Shown: positions 11,341 to 23,330, counted from the first letter of the stretch. The stretch: DNA of 64,000 nt from Ixodes scapularis (GCF_016920785.2 NW_024609857.1:134409094-134473093), one strand, 5' to 3'. Notes: generated by a model not told the origin, from the letters alone. A program made the numbers and translations.

Positions 11341-14300
11341 CTTTCGTAGATCGTTTCCGCTGTCGCGCAACGCTCTCCGCAGCCTGCTACGATACCCGAA
11401 CTCGAGAGTGAAGGCCGACGGGCACGCAGGCGCAGTAGCGGCTTCTTCCTTGCGGAGGGCTTAGCGGAGGGGGAAGCGCGGTCTACGAAAACTCCCTAAT
11501 TTAGGAAGCTTTCGTAGATCGTTTCCGCTGTCGCGCAACGCTCTCCGCAGCCTGCTACGATACCCGAACTCGAGAGTGTAGGCCATCGGCACGCAGGCGC
11601 AGTAGCGGCTTCTTCCTTGCGGAGGGCTTAGCGGAGGGGTAAGCGCGGTCTGCGAAAACTCCCTAATTTAGGAAGCTTTCGTAGATCGTTTCCGCTGTCC
11701 CGCAACGCTCTCCGCAACCTGCTACGATACCCGGAACTCGAGAGTGAAGGCCGACGGGCACGCAGGCGCAGTAGCGGCTTCTTCCTTGCGGAGGGCTTAG
11801 CGGATGGGGAAGCGCGGTCTACGAAAATTCCGAATTTAGGAAGCTTTCGTGGATCGTTTCCGCTGTCGCGCAACGCTCTCCGCAGCCTGCTACGATACCC
11901 GAACTCGAGAGTGAACGCCATCGGCACGCAGGCGCAGTAGCGGCTTCTTCCTTGCGGAGGGCTTAGCGGAGGGGGAAGCGCGGTCTACGAAAACTCCCTA
12001 ATTTAGGAAGCTTTCGTAGATCGTTTCCGCTGTCGCGCAACGCTCTCCGCAGCCTGCTACGATACCCGAACTCGAGAGTGAAGGCCATGGCCGGCACGCA
12101 GGCGCAATAGCGGCTTCTTCCTTGCGAAGGGCTTAGCGGAGGGGTAAGCGCGGTCTGCGAAAACTCCCTAATTTAGGAAGCTTTCGTAGATCGTTTCCGC
12201 TGTCCCGCAACGCTCTCCGCAGCCGGCTACGATACCCGGAACTCGAGAGTGAAGGCCATCGGCACACAGGCGCAGTAGAGGCTTCTTCCTTGCGGAGGGC
12301 TTAGCGGAGGGGGAAGCGCGGTCTACGAAAACTCTCTAATTTAGGAAGCTTTTGTAGATCGTTTCCGCTGTCGCGCAACGCTCTCCGCAGCCTGCTACGA
12401 TACTCGAACTCGAGAATGAAGGCCGACGGGCACGCAGGCTTCTTCCTTGCGGAGGGCTTAGCGGAGGGGGAAGCGCGGTCTACGAAAACTCCCTAATTTA
12501 GGAAGCTTTCGTAGATCGTTTCCGCTGTCGCGCAACGCTCTCCGCAGTTTGCTACGATACCCGAACTCGAGAGTGAAGGCCATTGGCACGCAGCCGCAGT
12601 AGCGGCTTCTTCCTTGCGGAGCGCTTAGCGGAGGGGTAAGCGCGGTCTGCGAAAACTCCCTAATTTAGGAAGCTTTCGTAGATCGTTTCCGCTGTCCCGC
12701 AACGCTCTCCGCAACCTGCTACGATACCCGGAACTCGAGAGTGAAGGCCATCGGCACGCAGGCGCAGTAGCGGCTTCTTCCTTGTGGAGGGCTTAGCGGA
12801 GGGGGAAGCGCGGTCTGTGAAAACTCCCTAATTTAGGAAGCTTTCGTAGATCGTTTCCGCTGTCCCGCAACGCTCTCCGCAGCCTGCTACGATACCCGGA
12901 ACTCGAGAGGGAAGGCCGACGGGCACGCAGGCGCAGCAGCGGCTTCTTCCTTGCGGAGGGCTTAGCGGAGGGGGAAGCGCGGTCTACGAAAACTCCCTAA
13001 TTTAGGAAGCTTTCGTAGATCGTTTGCGCTGTCGCGCAACGCTCTCCGCAGCCTGCTACGATACCCGAACTCGAGAGTGAAGGCCGACGGGCACGCAGGC
13101 GCAGTAGCGGCTTGTTCTTTGCGGAGGGCTTAGCGGAGGGGGCAGCGCGGTCTTCGAAAACTCCCTAATTTAGGAAGCTTTCGTAGATCGTTTCCGCTGT
13201 CGCGCAACGCTCTCCGCAGCCTGCTACGATACCCGAACTCGAGAGTGAAGGCCATCGGCACGCAGGCGCAGTTGCGGTTTCTTCCTTGCGGAGGGCATAG
13301 CGGAGGGGTAAGCGCGGTCTGCGAAAACTCCCTAATTTGGGAAGCTTTCGTAGATCGTTTCCGCTGTCCCGCAACGCTCTCCGCAGCCTTCTACGATACC
13401 CGGAACTCGAGAGTGGAGGCCATCGGCACGCAGGCGCAGTAGCGGCTTCTTCCTTGCGGAGGGCTTAGCGGAGGGGTAAGCGCGGTCTGCGAAAACTCTC
13501 TAATTTAGGAAGCTTTCGTAGATCGTTTCCGCTGTCCCGCAACGCTCTCCGCAACCTGCTACGATACCCGGAACTCGAGAGTGAAGGCCATCGGCACGCA
13601 GGCGCAGTAGCGGCTTCTTCCTTGCGGAGGGCTTAGCGGAGTGGTAAGCGCGGTCTACGAAAACTTCCTAATTTAGGAAGCTTTCGTAGATCGTTTCCGC
13701 TGTCGCGCAACGCTCTCCGCAGCCTGCTACGATACCCGAACTCGAGAGTGAAGGCGGACGGGCACGCAGGTGCAGTAGCGGCTTCTTCCTTGCGGAGGGC
13801 TTAGCGGAGGGGGAAGCGCGGTCTACGAAAACTCCCTAATTTAGGAAGCTTTCGTAGATCGTTTCCGCTGTCGCGCAACGCTCTCCGCAGCCTGCTACGA
13901 TACCCAAACTCGAGAGTGAAGGCCATCGGCACGCAGGCGCAGTAGCGGCTTCTTCCTTGCGGAGGGCTTAGCGGAGGGGTAAGCGCGGTCTGCGAAAACT
14001 CCCTAATTTAGGAAGCTTTCGTAGATCGTTTCCGCTGTCCCGCAACGCTCTCCGCAACCTGCTACGATACCCGGAACTCGAGAGTGAAGACCGACGGGCA
14101 CGCAGGCGCAGTGCCGGCTTCTTCCTTGCGGAGGGCTTAGCGGATGGGGAAGCGCGGTCTACGAAAATTCCTAATTTAGGAAGCTTTCGTGGATCGTTTC
14201 CGCTGTCGCGCAACGCTCTCCGCAGACTGCTACGATACCCGAACTCGAGAGTGAAGGCCATGGCCGGCACGCAGGCGCAATAGCGGCTTCTTCCTTGCGG

Positions 14301-15720
14301 AGGGCTTAGCGGAGGGGTAAGCGCGGTCTGCGAAAACTCCCTAATTTAGGAAGCTTTCGTAGATCGCTTCCGCTGTCTCGCAACGCTCTCCGCAGCCGGC
14401 TACGATACCCGGAACTCCAGAGTGAAGGCCATCGGCTCACAGGCGCAGTAGCGGCTTCTTCCTTGCGGAGGGCTTAGCGGAGGGGGAAGCGCGGTCTACG
14501 AAAACTCCCTAATTTAGGAAGCTTTCGTAGATCGTTTCCGCTGTCCCGCAACGCTCTCCGCAGCTTGCTACGATACCCGGAACTCGAGAGTGAAGGCCAT
14601 CTGCACACAGGCGCAGTAGCGGCTTCTTCCTTGCGGAGGGCTTAGCGGAGGTGGAAGCGCGGTCTACGAAAACTCCCTAATTTAGGAAGCTTTCGTAGAT
14701 CGTTTCCGCTGTCGCGCAACGCTCTCCGCAGCCTGCTACGATACCCGAACTCGAGAGTGAAGGCCGACGGGCACGCAGGCGCAGTAGCGGCTTCTTCCTT
14801 GCGGAGGGCTTAGCGGAGGGGGCAGCGCGGTCTTCGAAAACTCCCTAATTTAGGAAGCTTTCGTAGATCGTTTCCGCTGTCGCGCAACGCTCTCCGCAGC
14901 CTGCTACGATACCCGAACTCGAGAGCGAAGGCCATCGGCACGTAGGCACAGTAGCGGCTTCTTCCTTGCGGAGGGCTTAGCGGAGGGGTAAGCGCGGTCT
15001 TCGAAAACTCCCTAATTTAGGAAGCTTTCGTAGATCGTTTCCGCTGTCCCGCAACTCTCTCCGCAACCTGCTACGATACCCGGAACTCGAGAGTGAAGGC
15101 CATCGGCACGCAGGCGCAGTAGCGGCTTCTTCCTTGCGGAGGGCTTAGCGGAGGGGTAAGCGCGGTCTACGAAAACTTCCTAATTTAGGAAGCTTTCGTA
15201 GATCGTTTCCGCTGTCCCGCAACGCTCTCCGCAGCCTGCTACGATACCCGGAACTCGAGAGTGAAGGCCATCGGCACACAGGCGCAGTAGCGGCTTCTTC
15301 CTTGCGGAGGGCTTAGCGGAGGGGGAAGCGCGGTCTACGAAAACTCCCTAAATTAGGAAGCTTTCGTAGATCGTTTCCGCTGTCGCGCAACGCTCTCCGC
15401 AGCCTGCTACGATACTCGAACTCGAGAATGAAGGCCGACGGGCACGCAGGCGCAGTAGCGGCTTCTTCCTTGCGGAGGGCTTAGCGGAGTGGGAAGCGCG
15501 GTCTACGAAAACTCCCTAATTTAGGAAGCTTTCGTAGATCGTTTCCGCTGTCGCGCAACGCTCTCCGCAGCCTGCTACGATACCCGAACTCGAGAGTGAA
15601 GGCCATTGGCACGCAGGCGCAGTAGCGGCTTCTTCCTTGCGGAGGGCTTAGTGGAGGGGTAAGCGAGGTCTGCGAAAACTCCCTAATTTAGGAAGCTTTC
15701 GTAGATCGTTTCCGCTGTCC
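11340..15720. repeat. Satellite zone enriched in a 167-bp subfamily
   Basis: Many monomers here carry three linked variants: gtcgcgcaacg (not gtcccgcaacg), tacccgaactc with one G missing (not tacccggaactc), and often gaaggccgacgggcacg in the following junction. They are interspersed with standard monomers in a recurring pattern of about two variant to one or two standard. Linkage of all three changes marks a true subfamily homogenised locally. Confidence 0.8.
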
Positions 15721-18639
15721 CGCAACGCTCTCCGCAAGCTGCTACGATACCCGGAACTCGAGAGTGAAGGCCATCGGCACGCAGGCGCAGTAGCGGTTTC
15801 TTCCTTGCGGAGGGCTTAGCGGAGGGGGAAGCGCGGTCTACGAGAACTCCCTAATTTAGGAAGCTTTCGTAGATCGTTTCCGCTGTCCCGCAACGCTCTC
15901 CGCAGCCTGCTACGATACCCGGAACTCGAGAGTGAAGGCCATCAGCACGCAGGCGCAGTAGTGGCTTCTGCCGTGCGGAGATCTTAGTGGAGGGGGAAGC
16001 GCGGTCTGCGAAAACTCCCTAATTTAGGAAGCTTTCGTAGATCGTTTCCGCTGTCCCGCAACGCTCTCCGCAGCCTGCTACGATACCCGGAACTCTAGAG
16101 TGAAGGCCATCGGCATGCAGGCGCAGTAGCGGCTTCTTCCTTGCGGAAGGCTTAGCGGAGGGGGTCGCGCGGTCTACGAAAACTCCCTAATTTAGGAAGC
16201 TTTCGTAGATCGTTTCCGCTGTCCCGCAACGCTCTCCGCAGCCTGCTACGATACCCGGAACTCGAGAGTGAAGGCCATCGGCACGCAGGCGCAGTAGCGG
16301 CTTCTTCCTTGCGGAGGGCTTAGCGGAGGGGTAAGCGCGGTCTGCGAAAACTCCCTAATTTAGGAAGCTTTCGTAGATCGCTTCCGCTGTCCCGCAACGC
16401 TCTCAGCAGCCTGCTACGATACCCGGAACTCGAGAGTGAAGGCCATCAGCACGCAGGCACAGTAGCGGCTTCTTCCTTGCGGAGGGCTTAGTGGAGGGGG
16501 AAGCGCGGTCTGCGAAAACACCCTAATTTGGGAAGCTTTCGTAGATCGTTTTTGCTGTCCCGCAACGCTCTCCGCAGCCTGCTACGATACCCGGAACTCG
16601 CGAGTGAAGGCCATCGGCACGCAGGCGCAGTAGCGGCTTCTTCCTTGCGGAAGGCTTAGCGGAGGGGGAAGCGCTGTCTACGAAAACTCCCTAGTTTGGG
16701 AAGCTTTCGTAGATCGTTTCCGCTGTCCCGCAACGCTCTCCGCAGCCTGCTACGATACCCGGAACTCGAGAGTGAAGGCCATCGGCACACAGGCGCTGTA
16801 GCGGCTTCTTCCTTGCGGAGGGCTTAGCGGAGGGGGCAGCGCGGTCTACGAAAACTTCCTAATTTAGGAAGCTTTCGTAGATCGTTTCCGCTGTCCCGCA
16901 ACGCCCTCCGCAGCCTTCTACGATACCCGGAACTCGAGAGTGAAGGCCACCGGCACGCAGGCGCAGTAGCGGCTTCTTCCTTGCGGAGGGCTTAGCGGAG
17001 GGGGCAGCGCGGTCTACGAAAACTCCCTAATTTAGGAAGCTTTCGTAGATCGTTTCCGCTGTCCCGCAACGCTCTCCGCAGCCTTCTACGATACCCGGAA
17101 CTCGAGAGTGAAGGCCATCGGCACGCAGGCGCAGTAGCGGCTTCTTCCTTGCGGAGGGCTTAGCGGAGGGGGCAGCGTGGTCTTCGAAAACTCCCTAATT
17201 TAGGAAGCTTTTGTAGATCGTTTCCGCTGTCCCGCAACGCTCTCCGCAGCCTGCTACGATACCCGGAACTCGAGAGTGAAGGCCATCGGCACGCAGGCGC
17301 AGTAGCGGCTTCTTCCTTGCGGAGGGCTTAGCGGAGGGGGCAGCGCGGTCTTCGAAAAATCCCTAATTTAGGAAGCTTTCGTAGATCGTTTCCGCTGTCC
17401 CGCAACGCTCTCCGCAGCCTTCTACGATACCCGGAACTCGAGAGTGACGGCCAGCGGCACGCAGGCGCAGTAGCGGCTTCTTCCTTGCGGAGGGCTTTGC
17501 GGAGGGGTAAGCGCCGTCTACGAAAACTTCCTAGTTTAGGAAGCTTTCGTAGATCGTTTCCGCTGTCCCGCAACGCTCTCCGCAGCCTGCTACGATACCC
17601 GGAACTCGAGAGTGAAGGCCATCGGCACACAGGCGCAGTAGCGGCTTCTTCCTTGCGGAGGGCTTACCGGAGGGGGAAGCGCGGCCTACGAAAACTCCCT
17701 AATTTAGGAAGCTTTCGTAGATCGTTTCCGCTGTCGCGCAACGCTCTCCGCAGCCTGCTACGATACCCGAACTCGAGAGTGAAGGCCGACGGGCACGCAG
17801 GCGCAGTAGCGGCTTCTTCCTTGCGGAGGGCTTAGCGGAGGGGGCAGCGCGGTCTACGAAAACTCCCTAATTTAGGAAGCTTTCGTAGATCGTTTCCGCT
17901 GTCCCGCAACGCTCTCCGCAGCCTTCTACGATACCCGGAACTCGTGAGTGAAGGCCGTCGGCACGCAGGCGCAGTAGCGGCTTCTTCCTTGCGGAGGGAT
18001 TAGTGGAGGGGGCAGCGCGGTCTTCGAAAACTCCCTAATTTAGGAAGCTTTTGTAGATCGTTTCCGCTGTCCCGCAACGCTCTCCGCAGCCTGCTACGAT
18101 ACCCGGAACTCGAGAGTGAAGGCCATCGGCACGCAGGCGCAGTAGCGGCTTCTTCCTTGCGGAGGGATTAGCGGAGGGGGCAGCGCGGTCTTCGAAAACT
18201 CCCTAATTTAGGAAGCTTTCGTAGATCGTTTCCGCTGTCCCGCAACGCTCTCCGCAGCCTGCTACGATACCCGGAACTCGAGAGTGAAGGCCATCGGCAC
18301 GCAGGCGCAGTAGCGGCTTCTTCCTTGCGGAGGGATTAGCGGAGGGGGCAGCGCGGTCTTCGAAAACTCCCTAATTTAGGAAGCTTTCGTAGATCGTTTA
18401 CGCTGTCCCGCAACGCTCTCCGCAGCCTGCTACGATACCCGGAACTCGAGAGTGAAGGCCATCGGCACGCAGGGCCAGTAGAGGGTTCTTCCTTGCGGAG
18501 GGCTTAGCGGAGGGGGGAAGCGCGGTCTACGAAAACTCCCTAATTTAGGAAGCTTTCGTAGATCGTTTCCGCTGTCCCGCAACGCTCTCCGCAGCCTGCT
18601 ACGATACCCGGAACTCGAGAGTGAAGGCCATCGGTACGC

Positions 18640-19650
18640 AGGCGCTGTAGCGGCTTCTTCCTTGCGGAGGGCTTACCGGAAGGGGCAGCGCGGTCTACGA
18701 AAACTCCCTAATTCAGGAAGCTTTCGTATATCGTTTCCGCTGTCCCGCAACGCTCTCCGCAGCGTGCTACGATACCCGGAACTCGAGAGTGAAGGCCATC
18801 GGTACGCAGGCGCAGTAGCGGCTTCTTCCTTGCGGAGGGCTTAGCGGAGGGGTAAGCGCGGTCTGCGAAAACTCCCTAATTTAGGAAGCTTTCGTATATC
18901 GTTTCCGCTGTCCCGCAACGCTCTCCGCAGCCTGCTACGATACCCGAACTCGAGAGTGAAGGCCATCGGCACGCAGGCGCAGGAGCGGCTTCTTTTTTGC
19001 GGAGGGCTTAGCGGAGGGGACAGCGCGGTCTACGAAAACTGCCTAATTTAGGAAGCTTTCGTAGATCGTTTCCGCTGTCCTGCAACACTCTCTGCAGCCT
19101 GCTACGATACCCGAACTCGAGAGTGAAGGCCATCGGCACGCAGGCGCAGTAGCGGCTTCTTCCTTGCGGAGGGCTTACCGGAAGGGGCAGCGCGGTCTAC
19201 GAAAACTCCCTAATTCAGGAAGCTTTCGTATATCGTTTCCGCTGTCCCGCAACGCTCTCCGCAGCGTGCTACGATACCCGGAACTCGAGAGTGAAGGCCA
19301 TCGGTACGCAGGCGCAGTAGCGGCTTCTTCCTTGCGGAGGGCTTAGCGGAGGGGTAAGCGCGGTCTGCGAAAGCTCCCTAATTCAGGAAGCTTTCGTATA
19401 TCGTTTCCGCTGTCCCGCAACGCTCTCCGCAGCCTGCTACGATACCCGAACTCGAGAGTGAAGGCCATCGGCACGCAGGCGCAGGAGCGGCTTCTTTTTT
19501 GCGGAGGGCTTAGCGGAGGGGACAGCGCGGTCTACGAAAACTGCCTAATTTAGGAAGCTTTCGTAGATCGTTTCCGCTGTCCTGCAACACTCTCTGCAGC
19601 CTGCTACGATACCCGAACTCGAGAGTGAAGGCCATCGGCACGCAGGCGCA
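18640..19650. repeat. 3-monomer tandem duplication near array edge
   Basis: A block with gcttaccggaaggggc and ctttcgtatatcg starting near 18650 recurs at an offset of 502 bp (three monomers), followed both times by the gcaggagcggcttcttttttgc monomer. This is the last higher-order structure before the array boundary at 20045. Confidence 0.8.
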
Positions 19651-20060
19651 GTAGCGGCTTCTTCCTTGCGGAGGGCTTAGCGGAGGGGACAGCGCGGTCT
19701 ACGAAAACTCCCTAATTTAGGAAGCTTTCCTAGATCGTTTCCGCTGTCCCGCAACGCTCTCCGCAGCCTGCTACGATACCCGGAACTCTAGAGTGAAGGC
19801 CATCGGCACGCAGGCGCAGTAGCGGCTTCTTCCTTGCGGAGGGCTTAGCGGAGGGGGCAGCGCGGTCTACGAAAACTCCCAATTTAGGAAGCTTTCGTAG
19901 ATCGTTTCCGCTGTCCCGCAACGCACTCCGCAGTCTGCTACGGTACCCGGAACTCGAGAGTGAAGGCCATCGGCACGCAGGCGCAATAGCGGCTTCTTCC
20001 TTGCTTAGGGCTTAGCGGAGGGGGAAGCGCGGTCTACGAAAACTCGATTTTATCTCGGCC

Positions 20061-20466
20061 TAATGATACGTTTACACCTGAAAAGAAATCCGCTGCCGCG
20101 GGAGCGGAATCGCACCCGGTGACGGCGGCGACGAGCGGATTGTGTTACACCTATTTCTTTCGAGCGGCGGCGGTGGCGGCGGCTGCGGCAGCTATTCTCG
20201 GAACATCCCGTCAAATATGACAAGAAGGCGCGAGAGTTCCCACCTCCGCTGTTTCTCCCGGGCGCTGCTGCTCCCGGAAGTCGTGACGTAGGCAACGTGG
20301 CGCTGCGCACGAATGTCACTTCAGGTCAGTGAAACGGCTCGTTGGGTGGCAGGCTTAGGTCCTGGACCTAAACGGCTCGCCGCCTTGTTTTCTGCCCGGC
20401 GTTCCGCCCCAGCTGCAAAAGCTGGGCGGATTCGCTAGCGGATCCGCAAGTGTAAACGTACCATAA
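20061..20466. mobile_element. Harbinger-like MITE
   Basis: Imperfect terminal inverted repeats of about 17 bp: tgatacgtttacacctg on the left and the complement of cgcaagtgtaaacgtacca on the right. Both ends are flanked by taa (20061-20063 and 20464-20466), which fits the 3-bp TWA duplications of PIF/Harbinger elements. The GC-rich 400-bp interior has no transposase. The following GC-rich stretch (20467-20560, with gcattcacactgg) may be another element of the same kind, but I could not pair its ends. Class assignment is inference from the duplication. Confidence 0.55.
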
Positions 20467-21052
20467 AGGCGCATTCACACTGGAAGCGGATCCGTGTTCG
20501 CGAAGCGGTCGCGGATGCGGTTCGCGAGCGACCCCGTTCACACACACCGTACTAAACCAACTAGCCCGCCAGAATATTTTAAGTCAGACACACCCAGAGG
20601 CGGTTGGCGGATTCTCGGCGATCACACGTGACCTTTCGATACTTGCGTTTGGCTACCCTGTTTTACAATCCGAAATCCACTTTAATTCAAGATCCAAAGC
20701 CAAACTTTTGCTACTTTGGCTCTCGGAATATTCTTCTCCGCCAGGCTCGTGCGCATCACGAGTTCAGGCAGCGAAAAAAGAAGCATGAACCCGCCAAACT
20801 CGCCTGCGATTCCCTCGACTTCGCCCACAAGCAAAGCCGAGCTGGGCGGCAAAGTGGAAAGTTGATCCAGTTGGTTGATGGTTCTTTAAATAATTAAAAG
20901 CGCCGAAAAAGACAGAGAACCTAAACTGCGTCCTGTTGCCAAGCTGTCGTTGGTGAGAGTGATGGCGGAAAAAGCCGCACCTGAGGACAAGGAAAGGTGC
21001 GTCGCGGACGGCGTCGAAGTTCTTCGGCGCCTGCCAGGTCAATCGATGAAAG
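20467..21052. other. No gene recognised; contains a shared 34-bp repeat
   Basis: Non-coding. Positions 20880-20913 are a perfect inverted match to 63873-63906 near the right edge of the window, so this is part of a dispersed repeat. Nothing else recognisable is present; short frames here do not resemble known proteins. Confidence 0.6.
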
Positions 21053-21069
21053 TGTAGCGCTGAAAACAC

Positions 21070-21456
21070 TACAGGATCAACAATATTCTTGGAGAATATT
21101 GGTGATCCTGCGATGGTACCGGTGAAGTCATAAATATGGGGTATAGGATACCGGTCAGGAGTCGTGACCTTGTTAAGGGCTCTATAATCGTCGCAAGGTC
21201 TCCAATTACCTGACTTTTTGGGTACCATACGAAGTGGAGTAGACCAGTTGCTGGAAGAAGGGCGTACCAGGCCAAGTTCAAGCATATGGTTGAACTCGTT
21301 CTTGGAGACCTGGTAACGGTCTGGAGCAAGACGGCGTGGTCGGGAGAACACGGGAGGACCGGTTGTTTCAATGCAATGAGTTACGGTGTGTTTGACAGGT
21401 CGTTCTGTTATAGAGGGCCGTGTGGGGGCGGGGAATTTTTGAGAACGTTGTGCCAT
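21070..21456 (-). pseudogene. Gypsy reverse transcriptase, N-terminal fragment
   Basis: Only the start of the RT fingers and palm is present. Visible are the EF..ML..G..RPSSS.W segment, [19 protein letters not shown], then [12 protein letters not shown] and an IFSK stretch. The sequence stops just where the first catalytic Asp motif should follow and runs directly into the 17-bp LTR terminus. The catalytic centre is therefore absent and the fragment cannot polymerise. Recognition of this pol core is firm; the junction suggests one deletion from RT into the 3' LTR. Confidence 0.85.
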
Positions 21457-21466
21457 GGAGAATCGG

Positions 21467-21895
21467 TCATGACCTTTGAAATGATGGGACTGAGTCTGAG
21501 CATAACCCCTGTATGCTGAGTCGCGTTCCCGCGTCAGTCAGTTCTTTACGTCGTACGTCCACAATAAGGTTGAAGAAGCGTAGAAAGTCGGCTCCAAGAA
21601 TGGGTCGAGTTACCTCGGCTATTAAAAACACCCAGCGAAAAGTGCGACGAAGACCAATATCTAGCGTGAGCGATCTTTCCCCAAACGTTGAGATGGGAGA
21701 ACCATTTGCAGCTTGAAGTGTCAAGCAGTTTTGGCGGTGTCGGCGATCGTCTGGAGTTGAAGGTATTACGCTGATCTCCGCCCCTGTGTCGACCAGAAAA
21801 TACATTTTCGTATTCTTCTCCGTGATAAAGAAAAGACGGCTGACATCAGGTACCACGGCATTTGCCGTCTTTAATGCGTGGTTGGAGAGTTTCCC
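21467..21895 (-). pseudogene. Gypsy aspartic protease domain
   Basis: Retropepsin-type domain that would cleave the Gag-Pol polyprotein. The active-site motif LVDTGAEISVIP is visible, followed about 65 residues later by the ILGADFL motif typical of gypsy proteases. The frame is offset from gag near 21895, and a stop separates it from the RT frame near 21467. The catalytic Asp is intact, but the polyprotein context is lost. Confidence 0.78.
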
Positions 21896-22731
21896 TGGTA
21901 AGAACAGGGAGAAATGCAGCGGTGGGCCATGTCGCCAAATCGTTTGTGGTACCAGCACAATCCGCTTGCTTCGGCGGAAGGAGATCTGCTTGCTCTGGGT
22001 CGAAACCTGGATGATCCCCGACGGTTGCTTGAGAAAGATGACTCCGTGATACGGAGAGATGACACCTCAGAAGAGAGTTGGTCCATCTTTCTTGAGAGCT
22101 GTAGGACGACGTCGTTGAGTCTCTCTAGACGGTTAACCGCTTGGTTCTATGAAGGTGTCGTGGAAGAGAGAGTTGCAATGGCAGGTGTGTTCACCTCCAT
22201 GATCCTATCAGCCATGCGAGCTAAGGCCTCGGTAGATGCTATTTCCGAAGCGGACAGGATCATGCGGACGTTGCTTGGGAGCCTCTGAAGGAATAGTTCT
22301 CGGAAAATTGGTTCCTCGACTCTGTCTGCTCTGTCGCCGAGTAGCTGATGCATACGTCGCAGAAGGTCCGTTGGTTTTCGATCACCCAGTTCTTCAGATG
22401 TCAAGAGCTGCTGAAGTCGGCGTTGTTCTGACGCCGTGGTGCGGCGAATAAGTTCATCTTTAAGGTGATCGAATGGATTATCTGGTGGTGCACGAAGAAT
22501 GTCACGGACAATCGCGGCTGCTGCCTGGGGTAGCGCGGCTACTACAAAGTCAAAACGGGACCTTTGGGAGGCAATCCGATGAGAACGGAAAAGGGCCTCG
22601 ATGTGCAAGAACCAGAGTTCCGCGTCGCCATCCCAAAAGGTGGGCAGCTTGAAACTTGCGCTGGCGATGTGTGCAGCCGGCAAGATAGGACCAGCGGCGG
22701 GATAACCAGTTGGCGGTTCAGACTCCGTCAT
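21895..22731 (-). pseudogene. Gypsy gag (capsid and zinc knuckle), broken
   Basis: The ATG at 22731 lies just after the primer-binding site. The first part (22731-22147, 194 residues) has a gypsy capsid pattern: a Leu-Pro-x-Phe-Trp segment near residue 30, a Trp-Phe pair, and a Leu-Pro-x-x-Val-Arg stretch near residue 150. It ends at an in-frame TAG at 22147-22149. The same frame continues for about 80 more codons with an Arg/Ser-rich linker and a knuckle-like segment (CWYHKRFGDMAHRC, then SPC), then shifts frame near 21895. It would form the nucleocapsid shell and bind element RNA. The stop plus frameshift make it non-functional. Confidence 0.75.
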
Positions 22732-22771
22732 TGCTGTCGAAGGGACGTGGCACGGTTGATGAGAAGCTAGA

Positions 22772-22791
22772 GATCACGTTCGGGTCACCAA
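22772..22791 (-). promoter_or_regulatory. Primer-binding site of gypsy element
   Basis: On the minus strand, tggtgacccgaacgtga follows immediately after the LTR terminus ending in ...cgctaca, and lies about 40 bp upstream of the gag start. The tggtgaccc start is the form seen in many animal Ty3/gypsy primer sites. The matching tRNA was not assigned. Confidence 0.65.
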
Positions 22792-23032
22792 TGTAGCGCT
22801 GAAAACACATGGACTTCCATGCTACTTAAAATAGAAACTATTTTTTAATTATCATTATAAACTCGGAGCTAGCTAACTGACCGAGTACCGGGATCAGTTA
22901 GAATGAGAATGGCGGTTGGTCAGAGCTTCAGCCTCGGGACGCGCGTGTTCATGCCCCAGTGGTCTTTCGCACGTGCAAAAGGCGCACTGGAGCTTGTCGG
23001 CGAGGCTTCTTCTTTACTGGCATCTGTTGGGT

Positions 23033-23330
23033 CTTTTGACGGCAACAAAAGGATGGAATAACATGCACATCACCGACTACTTCAAGGACGACCTGAAGCT
23101 GCTAACTTCCGATAAGGAAGGTGGCTTTGTGGTTGTGACGCGGGACATATTTGCTGAAAGGTCACAACAAGCAATCCTCAAGAACTTCAAAAAAGTGAGC
23201 CCAGGTTGCTCCTCTAAGGTTAAAGGAGCTGTGCAACGATATTCAGTTGGAATGTTTTTCGCTTTACACGAGCTTACTGGGACTAGTGGTACTCAATCAT
23301 ACTCGCACGCAACGCCACTGGCTAAGAAAC
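23033..23330 (+). pseudogene. Penelope-like element, N-terminal fragment
   Basis: The reading frame contains ITDYF..D.KLLTSDKEGGFVVV, then a QQAI.KNFKKV segment and a KVKGA stretch. This is the conserved N-terminal part of Penelope proteins, upstream of RT. It loses similarity after about residue 75 of the recognisable part. Its end (KVKGAVQ...) appears to overlap the beginning of the Penelope frame at 26279 (FKARAKEL...), so I treat it as a separate truncated copy rather than the 5' half of the same element. Confidence 0.6.

Larger units (their letters stand above)
1..20045. repeat. Satellite DNA array, ~168-bp monomer
   Basis: Continuous head-to-tail array. Spacing of the landmark catcggcac(g) was measured as 167-169 bp over successive monomers, giving about 119 copies. 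The left end lies outside the window. Each monomer has a conserved core: an XhoI-like ctcgag, a purine-rich segment around gcggagggcttagcggaggg, and a ~35-bp imperfect dyad (for example 3755-3789) centred on cctaatttagg, with arms ctacgaaa and tttcgtag. The array stops abruptly after 20045, inside the left half of the dyad. Because 168 is a multiple of 3, short Arg/Leu/Ser-rich frames recur; these are not genes. A ~170-bp monomer with higher-order structure is typical of centromeric or subtelomeric satellites in animals, but the chromosomal location here is unknown. Confidence 0.97.
21053..22808 (-). mobile_element. Internally deleted Ty3/gypsy LTR retrotransposon
   Basis: Minus-strand order is LTR end, primer-binding site, gag, protease, partial RT, then a second LTR end. 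A 17-bp repeat (tgtagcgctgaaaacac on the plus strand) occurs at 22792-22808 and 21053-21069. In the first it abuts a PBS-like tggtgacccgaacgtga; in the second it directly follows truncated RT. RNase H, integrase and most of the 3' LTR are therefore missing. No env-like frame is seen. Frames are interrupted, so the copy is dead. The outer limit of the 5' LTR (beyond 22808) could not be set. Confidence 0.8.

Noticed and set aside
1..20045. CENP-B box in the satellite
   Set aside because: The ttcg....a..cggg pattern does not occur in the monomer on either strand at the right spacing.
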